Shown one piece after another: positions 13,838 to 22,031 of a DNA stretch of 41,259 nt. Each line of letters begins with the position of its first letter. Position 1 is the stretch's first letter. Source of the stretch: Planctomycetaceae bacterium (lineage in GTDB: Bacteria > Planctomycetota > Phycisphaerae > Tepidisphaerales > Tepidisphaeraceae); assembly GCA_027487775.1 (NCBI GenBank), contig JAIYCY010000011.1:1-41259 (forward strand), written 5' to 3'. The translations under genes were made by a program, and so were the position numbers. Below the pieces are notes generated by a model. That model saw nothing but the letters and a program-made list of their open reading frames with translations, did not search any database and was not told the origin of the DNA.

Positions 13838-15805
13838 ATGAATCCTGCGTACGACCTTGCCGTATTCGATCTGGCCGGCACAACTGTCTTTGATGAAGGC
13901 GATGTCGTAGCCCACGCGCTACGCTCGGCGCTGATCGACGAGGCACAACTCGAAACCACCATCGAGCAAATCAACCGCGTCATGGGCATCGCCAAACCGC
14001 TGGCCATCGCAAGCCTTCTCCGCGACGCCGAAAGAATTGCCGATCAACCCGACCCAGCAGATCAGGCACAGGCGGCGGCACTTGTTGCCCGCATCCACCA
14101 GCGATTCGTTCGAGGCATGATCGATCACTACCGCCAAAGCCCCAGCGTCTGCGAAATGCCCGGTGCAACACAAACCTTCCAACGACTCCGAAGCAACGGG
14201 ATCAAAGTCGCGCTCAACACCGGCTTCTCACGAGACATCACCGACACCATCCTCAACCGCCTCGGCTGGAGCGAGAGAATTGTCATCGACGCGAGCATCA
14301 CCAGCGACGAAGTCCCCGAAGGCAGGCCCGCACCCTTCATGATCCATCGACTGATGGAGCGACTCGGCGTGAATGATGTCAGACGCGTTGTCAAAATCGG
14401 AGACACGCCGAGCGATCTCCACGAAGGCACACGCGCCGGCTGTGGACGCGTTGTCGGTGTCACTAATGGATCACACACCCGCGAGCAACTGCTGAAACAC
14501 CCGCACACCGACCTGATCCCCGGCGTGTCGCATCTGCCAGAGACCCTGCTGCGTCATCCGATCCCCAAGTTGCGACTCCACACACCCGGTCCCGCCAACA
14601 CCACGCCCTCGGTTCGCTCGGCCATGACACGCGATATCGGCGCGTGGGATCGCGAACTGATCGATCTCTGCAAGGACATTCGTCACTCGATTCTCGAAGT
14701 CGCGGGCGTCAGCGAAGCCGACTTCGCCTGCGTACTCATGCAAGGCAGCGGCACCTTTGCCATCGAGGCCGCCATCAGCACCGCCATCCCGCGCGGCGGA
14801 CGCCTGCTCGTCGTACGCAACGGCGCGTACGGCGAACGCATCGCAACCATCACCCGTCGCCTCGGCATCGATCTCATCGATCTGCCCAGCCCCGAAACCG
14901 AACCGACCGACATCGAAAAAGTTCTCGGTGCCATCGGCGATCATCCAGAGATCACGCACCTCGCCGTCGTACACTGCGAAACCACGACCGGCGTGATGAA
15001 CGATATCGCCGCGCTGCTCCAGCGCGTCCGCGCGATCAGACCGGACATCGTGACACTCGTCGATGCGATGAGCAGCTTCGGCGCAGAAACGATCGATATG
15101 GAGAGCGGGCTCATCGATTGGCTGATCGCCAGCAGCAACAAGTGCCTCCAGGGAACGCCCGGCATCGGGTTCGTCGTCGCAAGAATTGCCCGGCTCACCG
15201 AATGCGCCGGTCGCGCTCGCGGACTCAGCCTCGATCTGCACGACCAATGGCTCGCCGCTCGCACGCACGGACGATTCCGATACACACCCCCCACCCACGT
15301 CCTGCTCGCACTCAACGAAGCTCTTACCGAACTCAAGGCCGAAACCCCCGCAGCACGTCTTGAACGCTATCGCGGACTCCGGGATCGCCTCATCCAAGGC
15401 ATGAACGCCCGCGGATTCAACGCCTTGATCCAACCTGAACATCGGTCCGCCATCATTACCACCTTCTTAAACCCGACCGACCGGCCGTTCGATTTCGATG
15501 TCTTCTATCAACGCCTGCAAAACGAGGGATTCGTGATCTATCCCGGAAAAATCAGCAAGGTCGATTGCTTCCGCGTCGGACATCTAGGCGACCTCCAAAT
15601 CCCCGACATCGACGACCTACTCGCCGCCATCGATCGCGTGATGGCCACAACGACAGACCCCAACAGGTCCGACCCCAACAGCACATCGATCGCCAAGAAG
15701 CCCCAACGCGACGCCGTCATCGAAGTCCACATCCCGAACCCCAAAGCCGGCGAAAGGTCAGTCCCGTCGCATCCACTCCCAACCGACTCCTTCGTCAAAG
15801 TCTAA
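13838..15805 (+). CDS. phnX-phnW: Fused phosphonoacetaldehyde hydrolase / 2-aminoethylphosphonate-pyruvate transaminase
   Basis: This is a 655-aa two-domain enzyme. Residues 1-245 are a HAD-type phosphonatase: nucleophile motif FDLAGT (Asp11), cap-domain MGIAK with Lys53 aligning with the Schiff-base Lys of PhnX (MGLLK), and KIGDTPSDLHEG. Residues 247-605 are a class-V aminotransferase of PhnW type: HTPGPANTTPSV, ETTTGVMNDI, LVDAMSSFGAE and SSNKCLQGTPG (PLP-binding Lys435). PhnW moves the amino group of AEP to pyruvate, giving phosphonoacetaldehyde and alanine. PhnX splits the aldehyde into acetaldehyde and phosphate. Fusion puts both steps in one chain. A tail of about 50 residues past PhnW is unassigned. 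The ATG at 13838 starts right before the HAD motif. It is the first gene of the operon, 36 bp from the binding-protein gene. The HAD half could belong to the PhnX-like sister clade rather than strict PhnX. Confidence 0.92.
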   Translation: MNPAYDLAVFDLAGTTVFDEGDVVAHALRSALIDEAQLETTIEQINRVMGIAKPLAIASLLRDAERIADQPDPADQAQAAALVARIHQRFVRGMIDHYRQSPSVCEMPGATQTFQRLRSNGIKVALNTGFSRDITDTILNRLGWSERIVIDASITSDEVPEGRPAPFMIHRLMERLGVNDVRRVVKIGDTPSDLHEGTRAGCGRVVGVTNGSHTREQLLKHPHTDLIPGVSHLPETLLRHPIPKLRLHTPGPANTTPSVRSAMTRDIGAWDRELIDLCKDIRHSILEVAGVSEADFACVLMQGSGTFAIEAAISTAIPRGGRLLVVRNGAYGERIATITRRLGIDLIDLPSPETEPTDIEKVLGAIGDHPEITHLAVVHCETTTGVMNDIAALLQRVRAIRPDIVTLVDAMSSFGAETIDMESGLIDWLIASSNKCLQGTPGIGFVVARIARLTECAGRARGLSLDLHDQWLAARTHGRFRYTPPTHVLLALNEALTELKAETPAARLERYRGLRDRLIQGMNARGFNALIQPEHRSAIITTFLNPTDRPFDFDVFYQRLQNEGFVIYPGKISKVDCFRVGHLGDLQIPDIDDLLAAIDRVMATTTDPNRSDPNSTSIAKKPQRDAVIEVHIPNPKAGERSVPSHPLPTDSFVKV

Positions 15806-15841
15806 AGAGCGTCCAGTCCCACCAGACTCATCGAGATTCGA

Positions 15842-16858
15842 ATGCGATACATCAACAGCATCCTGACGATCGTCTTCGCGTTGTGCTTGAGCATGAACAT
15901 TTGCTCGGTCGCGCAAGGCGAGACGATCACCGTCTATACCGCCCTTGAAAACGAACAGATTCGCCCGCTGATCGACAACTTCGAAAAGTCGAATCCGGGG
16001 ATCAAGGTCGACATCGTTCGCGACTCAACCGGCGTCATCACCGCAAGATTTCTCGCTGAAGCAGAAAATCCCCGCGCAGATGTCCTGTGGCAGTTGGCCG
16101 CCACGAGCCTGCTCCTTGCCCAGGAGCGCGGCATGATCGAGCCCTACGCGCCACGCGACCTCGCCTCGATCAAGCCCCTCTTTCGCGATCCGTCCAATCC
16201 GCCTGCGTGGGTCGGCGGAAATGCATGGATGACCGCCTTCGCCATCAACCTGCCCGAGCTCGAATCACGCAACCTTCAAAGCCCGCGAAGCTTCGATGAT
16301 CTGCTCAATCCCGCCTATCGGGGCCTCATCGTCATGAGCAACCCCGCCAGCAGCGGAACCGGATTCCTCACCGTCTCCGCCATCCTGCAAATGCGCGGGG
16401 AAGTTGCTGGTTGGGCCTACCTCGAAAAACTCCACGCCAATATCGCAAGCTACGAACACAGCGGCAGCAAACCCGCAAAAATGGCCGCGGCAGGCGAAGC
16501 GGTGATCGCCATCTCGTTCTGCTACGCCTCGCTCCAACAACTGCGACGTGGTGCACCCATCGAAGTCGTCTTCCCACGCGAAGGAAGCGGCTGGGAACTC
16601 GAAGCCACCGCACTCGTCAAACGATCCAGCATCAAGCCCGCCGCCCGCACCTTCGTCGACTGGGCGAGCGGTCGCGATGCCGTCGACATCTACGGACGCG
16701 CTTACGGAGTCGTCAGTCGCGATGACGTCAAGCCCGACGATCAGGGGTATCCATCCGAGCCGCTCAAGCAAATGGCACCCAACGACCTCCAATGGGCCGC
16801 CGCCAATCGTGAACGCATCCTCGCCGAATGGACGCGACGATTCGCCAGCGGCAACTGA
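15842..16858 (+). CDS. phnS: ABC transporter substrate-binding protein, probably for 2-aminoethylphosphonate
   Basis: This is a 338-aa periplasmic binding protein with signal peptide (SILTIVFALCLSMNICSVAQG). The opening ETITVYTALENEQIRPLIDNFE and the later NPASSGTGFLTVSAILQ belong to the iron/AEP-type solute-binding family (PhnS-like). In the first place it would capture the substrate in the periplasm and deliver it to the permease. The gene lies 36 bp after the phnX-phnW fusion and 24 bp before the ATPase gene, which argues for AEP or a close relative as ligand. The family also contains Fe(III) and polyamine binders, so ligand identity rests on context. Confidence 0.85.
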   Translation: MRYINSILTIVFALCLSMNICSVAQGETITVYTALENEQIRPLIDNFEKSNPGIKVDIVRDSTGVITARFLAEAENPRADVLWQLAATSLLLAQERGMIEPYAPRDLASIKPLFRDPSNPPAWVGGNAWMTAFAINLPELESRNLQSPRSFDDLLNPAYRGLIVMSNPASSGTGFLTVSAILQMRGEVAGWAYLEKLHANIASYEHSGSKPAKMAAAGEAVIAISFCYASLQQLRRGAPIEVVFPREGSGWELEATALVKRSSIKPAARTFVDWASGRDAVDIYGRAYGVVSRDDVKPDDQGYPSEPLKQMAPNDLQWAAANRERILAEWTRRFASGN

Positions 16859-16882
16859 AACACGTCAGATCAGGAACGCAAC

Positions 16883-18088
16883 TTGGTCGATGCAGACTTC
16901 ACAACCTCCCTCCGCAACACAGATCGCGCCATCGATCCCAACCTCCGCAAAGTCCACGCGCTCTCACGACCGCAAGGACTTGCCGTCGGCATCCATCACA
17001 TCAGCAAGACGTTCGGCAAAAGCCCCGCGCTGAAGCATGTCTCCATCGATGTCGAGCCCGGCTCGTTCGTCGCACTCCTCGGCCCGAGCGGTTGCGGAAA
17101 GACGACACTCCTTCGCATCCTCGCAGGCCTTGAATCCGCCGACTCCGGAACCCTCTCGTTCGGCGATCGCGACGTGACGCACGTCGCACCGTCGAATCGT
17201 CGCTGTGCGATGGTCTTTCAAAGCTATGCACTCTTCCCCAGTCTCACCGTGCAGGGCAACATCGAGTTCGCTGTCCCAAGGTCAACTCCCCGAAACGCCC
17301 GACGCCAGATCTCTATCGATCTTCTGAAACGTGTCGGCCTCGAGTCACACGCTAGAAAGTACCCATCGCAACTGTCCGGCGGACAGCAGCAACGTGTCGC
17401 ACTCGCACGCGCACTCGCTCAGTCGCCCGCACTACTGCTCCTCGATGAACCGCTCAGCGCGCTCGACGCCGCCGTACGGTATGACCTGCGAAATCACCTG
17501 CGAACCTTCCAACGAGAAACCGGACTCACAACACTCATCGTCACGCACGATCAGGAGGAAGCCCTCGCGCTCGCCGATCGAGTCGTCGTGATGAATCACG
17601 GCGTTGTCGAACAACATGCCTCACCCGAAGACATCTGGAACGCGCCAGCTTCGCTCTTCGTCGCACAGTTCGTCGGCGCGATGAATCTCCTCGAGTCCGT
17701 CGAGTTGCAGAACGACCTGCTGATCCACGCTCCCTCCGCCGGGCAAGCCATCGGCTTTCGACCCGCGTCCGCACGGCTCAGATCGCCTCGCGAGTCCGAT
17801 CCCGCCCACGCGATCATCGGCACGATCGCCGACATCACTTTTCAAGGCGGTCACTTCGCAAGTCATGTCGCACTGCTTCACCGAGAACAGTTCATCACGA
17901 TTCACCACTCCAACCTCCTGAATCAATCAGCCAGCGGTTCAGCACACCAAACCCCGCCCGGCTCACGCGAGTTCTCCGTCGGCTCACGCGAGTTCTCCGT
18001 CGGATCACGCGTTGTCATCGAACTGCCCGAACGCGCGGCCCATCGCTTTGACGAACACGGGCGACGCATCGGAGCCGAGCAACCATGA
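16883..18088 (+). CDS. phnT: ABC transporter ATP-binding protein, probably for 2-aminoethylphosphonate
   Basis: This is a 401-aa ATPase. The Walker A GPSGCGKTT, the signature LSGGQQQR, the Walker B LLLLDEPLSALD and the H-loop TLIVTHDQEEALALADR are all present. A C-terminal TOBE-like extension follows. The start is a TTG at 16883 with AGGAA about 8 bases upstream; an internal start before the GIHHISKTFG segment is possible. The 3' end overlaps the permease gene by four bases (ATGA), so the two are translationally coupled. A 21-bp in-frame tandem duplication near the end encodes repeated GSREFSV at 17960-18001. It powers import of the ligand caught by the preceding gene product. Confidence 0.88.
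   Translation: MVDADFTTSLRNTDRAIDPNLRKVHALSRPQGLAVGIHHISKTFGKSPALKHVSIDVEPGSFVALLGPSGCGKTTLLRILAGLESADSGTLSFGDRDVTHVAPSNRRCAMVFQSYALFPSLTVQGNIEFAVPRSTPRNARRQISIDLLKRVGLESHARKYPSQLSGGQQQRVALARALAQSPALLLLDEPLSALDAAVRYDLRNHLRTFQRETGLTTLIVTHDQEEALALADRVVVMNHGVVEQHASPEDIWNAPASLFVAQFVGAMNLLESVELQNDLLIHAPSAGQAIGFRPASARLRSPRESDPAHAIIGTIADITFQGGHFASHVALLHREQFITIHHSNLLNQSASGSAHQTPPGSREFSVGSREFSVGSRVVIELPERAAHRFDEHGRRIGAEQP
17960..18010 (+). repeat. 21-bp in-frame tandem duplication in the ATPase C-terminal end
   Basis: A perfect 21-base unit encoding GSREFSV stands at 17960-17980 and 17981-18001, followed by a partial third copy encoding GSR. Its length preserves the frame. Confidence 0.93.
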
Positions 18089-19857
18089 GCAACCGCCGCC
18101 ATTCCAGCGTCGCGGCGACGCGCAAGCCTCTCGGAAACCGCCGCAACGGCGCGATACGTTCTACGTGGGGGGATCGACTCTTCGCCGTCGCGCCCACTCT
18201 ACTGCTCGCGATCATCGTCCTGCTTCCGATCCTCATGCTCCTGATTCGCAGTCTCCATCACGAGAACGGCGAATGGATCGGCCTCAGCAACTACAGCAAA
18301 TACCTCCGCACACCCATGCTTCTTGGCGCGCTGCAGAACTCGCTGATCGTCAGCTCGCTCTCAGCGATCATCGCCGTCACGATCGCGACCGCCCTTTCAT
18401 TCGTCGTCGAGCGAACACGCGTGCCCGGCCGGGCCCTCCTCGGTCACATCATGATGCTTCCGATGTACGCACCCACCATGCTCATCGGACTCTCACTCAT
18501 CTACCTTTTCGGAAGACAAGGATGGGTCACACGAGGCTTCTTCGGTCGGACCATCGAGATTGACATCGGCCTCTACGGCCTCACCGGCATCATCATCGCT
18601 GAGACGCTTCTGATCCTCCCCGCTGCACTGCTCGTCATGCGCGTCGCCATGCGCGGTATCGATCGCCGCCTCGACGATGCCACAAGGCTCATCGGCGCAT
18701 CCGCGTGGCAGCGACTGCGTGTCGTCGTCTGGCCAGCATGCGTCTTTGGAATCTCCGTCTCAATCATCGCCTGCTTCATTCTCGCGCTGACAGACTTCGG
18801 CGCACCGAAAATCGTCGGCGGATCCGTCGTCGTTCTGCCCGTGCAGATCTATCAACAGGTCGTCGGACAACAAAACCTCTCCATGGGCGCAACGATCGCT
18901 GTGCTGCTGCTCCTGATCTCGGTCGGACTTTTTCTCCTGCAGCACCGGATCGAGAAGCGAGCAACGCTTCGCACCGTCAGACCTGATCAACTGACCAGCC
19001 GCGCGGACATTAAGCCGAACATCGGACGAGACATCGCCATGAGCATCGTCGGCTGGACCGCGGCCCTCCTCATGCTTGCGGTCCTGCTCGCCGGCATCGT
19101 CGCATCGGTCACGCACGTCTGGCCCTGGTCGATCTCTCGCGCTTCAGCAACTCCCGGACCGATGTTCTCCTTCAGGCATTACCTGACCAACGACGCGCTC
19201 TCCGCCGGCATGGGAAAGGCCATCAGCAATTCACTCCTGATCGCTGTCCTCTCGGCAACACTCGGGGCGGCTGTCGCCTTTATCAGTGCCTACTCCGTCG
19301 AAAAACTGCGGACCTTCGCCTTCTCGCGATCGATGAGCCGATTGCTCTGCCTCGTACCGCTCGCAATGCCCGGTCTCGTCATCGGTCTGGCCCTGGTGCT
19401 TCTCTTGAACCGCCCGACACTCATTGGATTACCCAACCCGCTCACCGTTCTTCAAGGCGGATTCGCTCCGCTTGTCATCGCCAACGTCGTTCACTTCATC
19501 GGCATGGCATTCCTCACGACCACCACCGCCCTCAGGCAGCAGAATCCAAACATCGAAGAAGCCTGCGACACCTTCGACGCTTCTCGAACACGCCGAATCA
19601 CCTCCATCGCCCTGCCACTCTCCGCACGCGCGATGCTCGACGTCTGGCTCTACCTCTTCATCAACGCCATGACCACCGTGTCGGCTGTCATCTTTCTCTA
19701 CAGCCCCCAAACCATCACCGCCAGCATCGCGGTCGTCGCACTCGACGACGCAGGCGAACAGCAAGCCGCCACCGCGCTCTGCGTCGTGATCCTCGTCATC
19801 AACCTGCTCGTCGCGAGCCTGATCGCTCTTGCGAAAAGGCTCGTCTTGAACAAGTAG
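18085..19857 (+). CDS. phnU: ABC transporter permease, double-length, probably for 2-aminoethylphosphonate
   Basis: This is a 590-aa membrane protein made of two fused permease units. Each contains several hydrophobic helices and an EAA-like loop: MRGIDRRLDDATRLIGASAW in the first half and NPNIEEACDTFDASRTRRIT in the second. About 12 membrane segments are apparent, starting with LFAVAPTLLLAIIVLLPILM. The fused arrangement matches the FbpB/PhnU2 type of permease used with PhnS/PhnT-like partners. The start overlaps the ATPase stop and GGAG precedes it. It forms the channel for the imported phosphonate. Confidence 0.87.
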   Translation: MSNRRHSSVAATRKPLGNRRNGAIRSTWGDRLFAVAPTLLLAIIVLLPILMLLIRSLHHENGEWIGLSNYSKYLRTPMLLGALQNSLIVSSLSAIIAVTIATALSFVVERTRVPGRALLGHIMMLPMYAPTMLIGLSLIYLFGRQGWVTRGFFGRTIEIDIGLYGLTGIIIAETLLILPAALLVMRVAMRGIDRRLDDATRLIGASAWQRLRVVVWPACVFGISVSIIACFILALTDFGAPKIVGGSVVVLPVQIYQQVVGQQNLSMGATIAVLLLLISVGLFLLQHRIEKRATLRTVRPDQLTSRADIKPNIGRDIAMSIVGWTAALLMLAVLLAGIVASVTHVWPWSISRASATPGPMFSFRHYLTNDALSAGMGKAISNSLLIAVLSATLGAAVAFISAYSVEKLRTFAFSRSMSRLLCLVPLAMPGLVIGLALVLLLNRPTLIGLPNPLTVLQGGFAPLVIANVVHFIGMAFLTTTTALRQQNPNIEEACDTFDASRTRRITSIALPLSARAMLDVWLYLFINAMTTVSAVIFLYSPQTITASIAVVALDDAGEQQAATALCVVILVINLLVASLIALAKRLVLNK

Positions 19858-19878
19858 GTCAACCACGGAGACCCGCCC

Positions 19879-21111
19879 ATGAAAATCTTCTGTCTCGGCG
19901 GCGCAGGCCGAATCGCACGCGAAGCCGTTCTCGATCTGGCGACAGATCCGCGCGTCGAATCCATCACCATCGCCGACGCAAACACCACTGCCGCAAACGA
20001 GGTCATCGCCCTCATGCCCGCCGGTCGGGCGACATTCCAGCACGTCGATCTTCTCGCCTCGCCCGACGCGTGCATCCACGCCATGCGCGGACACGATGTC
20101 GTCATGGACGGAACCACCATTTCCCTCAACGGCCTAAGCACCCGATGCATTGCCGAGGCAGGTTGTCACGGCATCAACCTCAACGGCTTCGGAGACGAAG
20201 ATCAACACGATCAAACCTTTCGCGCAAACAATCGCGCCCATGTCGCCGGATTCGGCATGACGCCCGGTCTGACAAATCTGCTTGCCGTCCACGCTGCCGA
20301 TCAACTCGACCACGTCGAATCCGTCCGCATCAGCCACGGCGCCTTCCGACCCATCGCTTTCTCACGATCCATCGCCGAGACGACGACCTATGAATACGAC
20401 CCCGATCTGCCAGGTCGCGTCGTCTACGAGAACGGAGATTTCACTCAAGTCCCACCCTTCGCGCGGCCTCGCGAGATCGAACTCCCTCCGCCTTACGGCA
20501 AGACCGTCCAATACATCATCCCCCACAGCGAAACACGCACGCTCGCCAAGTTCCTCGCACCCAAGGGCGTCAAACTCATCGAGGTCCGCGGAACCTGGCC
20601 CGCTCCCAATATGCGGCTGATCTCCGCACTTCATGAGTTCGGCATCCTCAGCAATCCACGCGTCCGACTTCCCATGCCAGACACCAACCAATCCATCGAC
20701 GTCGGCGTCCTCGATGCCATCGCCGAACATCTGCTCCACTCCACCGCGGGCACGACCACCGCACTCTACGGCTACGCACTTCACGTCGAAGTCATCGGAA
20801 TAAAAAACGGCCAACGTGAAGAGCATGTCCTGACGCATACACATCCGACCAGCGACGGCAGCGTCCCCGACTGGGCCGGACTGCGTGCCTACACACGATG
20901 CGTCGGACTTCCGCTTGCCATCGGGGTTCGCCTGCTGGCCCTCGGTCAGTTTCGCGGTCGTGGCGTGCTCAGCCCCGAGCAAGCCTTCACGCCATCCGAT
21001 GTATTCGACGCACTCAGAACGCGCCAGATTCACATCCACCACACAACCAGGATCGTTCATCAAACCCAATTGAATCGACCAACGCTCCGTCACGGCGAAG
21101 TCGGAGACTGA
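19879..21111 (+). CDS. Saccharopine-dehydrogenase-like NAD(P) oxidoreductase, last gene of the phosphonate operon
   Basis: This is a 410-aa protein with an N-terminal Rossmann dinucleotide-binding start (MKIFCLGGAGRIAREAVLDL). The body continues in saccharopine-dehydrogenase style: DVVMDGTTISLNGLSTRCIAEAG, AGFGMTPGLTNLLAVHAAD, and a C-terminal catalytic domain with TTYEYDPDLPGRVVYENG. Enzymes of this superfamily make or cleave secondary amines (N-carboxyalkyl amino acids) or act on related imines. It starts 21 bp after the permease gene with GGAG ahead of its ATG, so it belongs to the operon. I know of no described role for it in AEP breakdown. It may release AEP from an N-substituted form, but the substrate is inference only. 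Its 3' end overlaps the convergent membrane-protein gene by 22 bp. Confidence 0.82.
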   Translation: MKIFCLGGAGRIAREAVLDLATDPRVESITIADANTTAANEVIALMPAGRATFQHVDLLASPDACIHAMRGHDVVMDGTTISLNGLSTRCIAEAGCHGINLNGFGDEDQHDQTFRANNRAHVAGFGMTPGLTNLLAVHAADQLDHVESVRISHGAFRPIAFSRSIAETTTYEYDPDLPGRVVYENGDFTQVPPFARPREIELPPPYGKTVQYIIPHSETRTLAKFLAPKGVKLIEVRGTWPAPNMRLISALHEFGILSNPRVRLPMPDTNQSIDVGVLDAIAEHLLHSTAGTTTALYGYALHVEVIGIKNGQREEHVLTHTHPTSDGSVPDWAGLRAYTRCVGLPLAIGVRLLALGQFRGRGVLSPEQAFTPSDVFDALRTRQIHIHHTTRIVHQTQLNRPTLRHGEVGD

Positions 21112-21914
21112 GTCTCGACCGGCTTCCCCTTGACCGTCAGACGCACCGGATGCCCGAACCACGCATTGGTCGGCGGCTTGGGATCGCTGAGGTACTGCTC
21201 GGTCAGCTTATCCGTCACGGTCTTCATGTCGCTCTCAAACGGAACCCATCCGCCATTGATATCCGGAAAATCGTGCCGACAGTTTTCACACTTGCTCGTA
21301 TCATGGAACCGGATCGGACACCAAAAGCTCTCGACGTTCCGAAGCATCTCTCCGCCAAGACTCCACACACCCGTCATCCAGTCGCAATACAAACACCAGA
21401 TGCGATCGTGCCCGATCAAACCGCTGAACTTGTGCCGTGTCACGTTCACCCACTTGCTGTGATCGTAACGCGGAAACTTCGCCAACCAGATCAACGGCGG
21501 ATACGCCAGATACTCCGCCAGCCGGATCATCGTAAAGACCGGCACCGCCCAACTCGTCGCAAACAGCGCCAGCAAATTCGGAATCGCACCCACCATCTTG
21601 TTGTTGATCTTGATGATCCTCGGCCCGTTCCGCGCCTCCGGATGGGCAAGCTCATGCAAGATCGTCCAAAGAACCAACGTCGAATACATCCCGATCACCG
21701 ACGCCAGCAACCCCCACCAGCCCGCCACGATCGGACCCACAATCAACGGCAGCGTCGTGAAACAAAACACCACCACATCCAAACCCGGCGCACGACACAA
21801 CCGAGCACTCAACCATCGCCCCGCCCCACCAAGACGCGGCAATAAATGCAGCAACCCACACAGCAACAACTGCCCGATCACCGTCGACGCAAGCACAATC
21901 AAAAATTGAATCAT
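21090..21914 (-). CDS. Conserved membrane protein with HELAH motif and cysteine pairs, unknown function
   Basis: This is a 274-aa protein with about four membrane helices (IQFLIVLASTVIGQLLLCGL; VVVFCFTTLPLIVGPIVAGW; LLASVIGMYSTLVLWTI; AIPNLLALFATSWAVPVF). An HExxH-type motif, HELAHPEARNGPRI, sits at the end of the third. The soluble C-terminal part has WCLYCDWMTGVWSLG and WCPIRFHDTSKCENCRHDF, two CxxC pairs that could bind a metal. The start at 21914 has a strong GGAGGG four to five bases upstream; longer in-frame starts lack one. HExxH suggests a metallopeptidase or a di-iron enzyme, but no second ligand motif (such as NPDG) is seen. It looks like a conserved family without a known role. It is convergent with the operon end and divergent from xseA. 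Confidence 0.7.
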   Translation of the reverse strand: MIQFLIVLASTVIGQLLLCGLLHLLPRLGGAGRWLSARLCRAPGLDVVVFCFTTLPLIVGPIVAGWWGLLASVIGMYSTLVLWTILHELAHPEARNGPRIIKINNKMVGAIPNLLALFATSWAVPVFTMIRLAEYLAYPPLIWLAKFPRYDHSKWVNVTRHKFSGLIGHDRIWCLYCDWMTGVWSLGGEMLRNVESFWCPIRFHDTSKCENCRHDFPDINGGWVPFESDMKTVTDKLTEQYLSDPKPPTNAWFGHPVRLTVKGKPVETQSPTSP

Positions 21915-22031
21915 CGTCCCTCCAACTACCACGAAGCCCATGTATCGTCCATCCGCTGACAGGCATTCAAACATTTACGCATCGGCATCAGACGCACGCC
22001 GAACATTTCCACGCTCGCAAACGATACGGGT

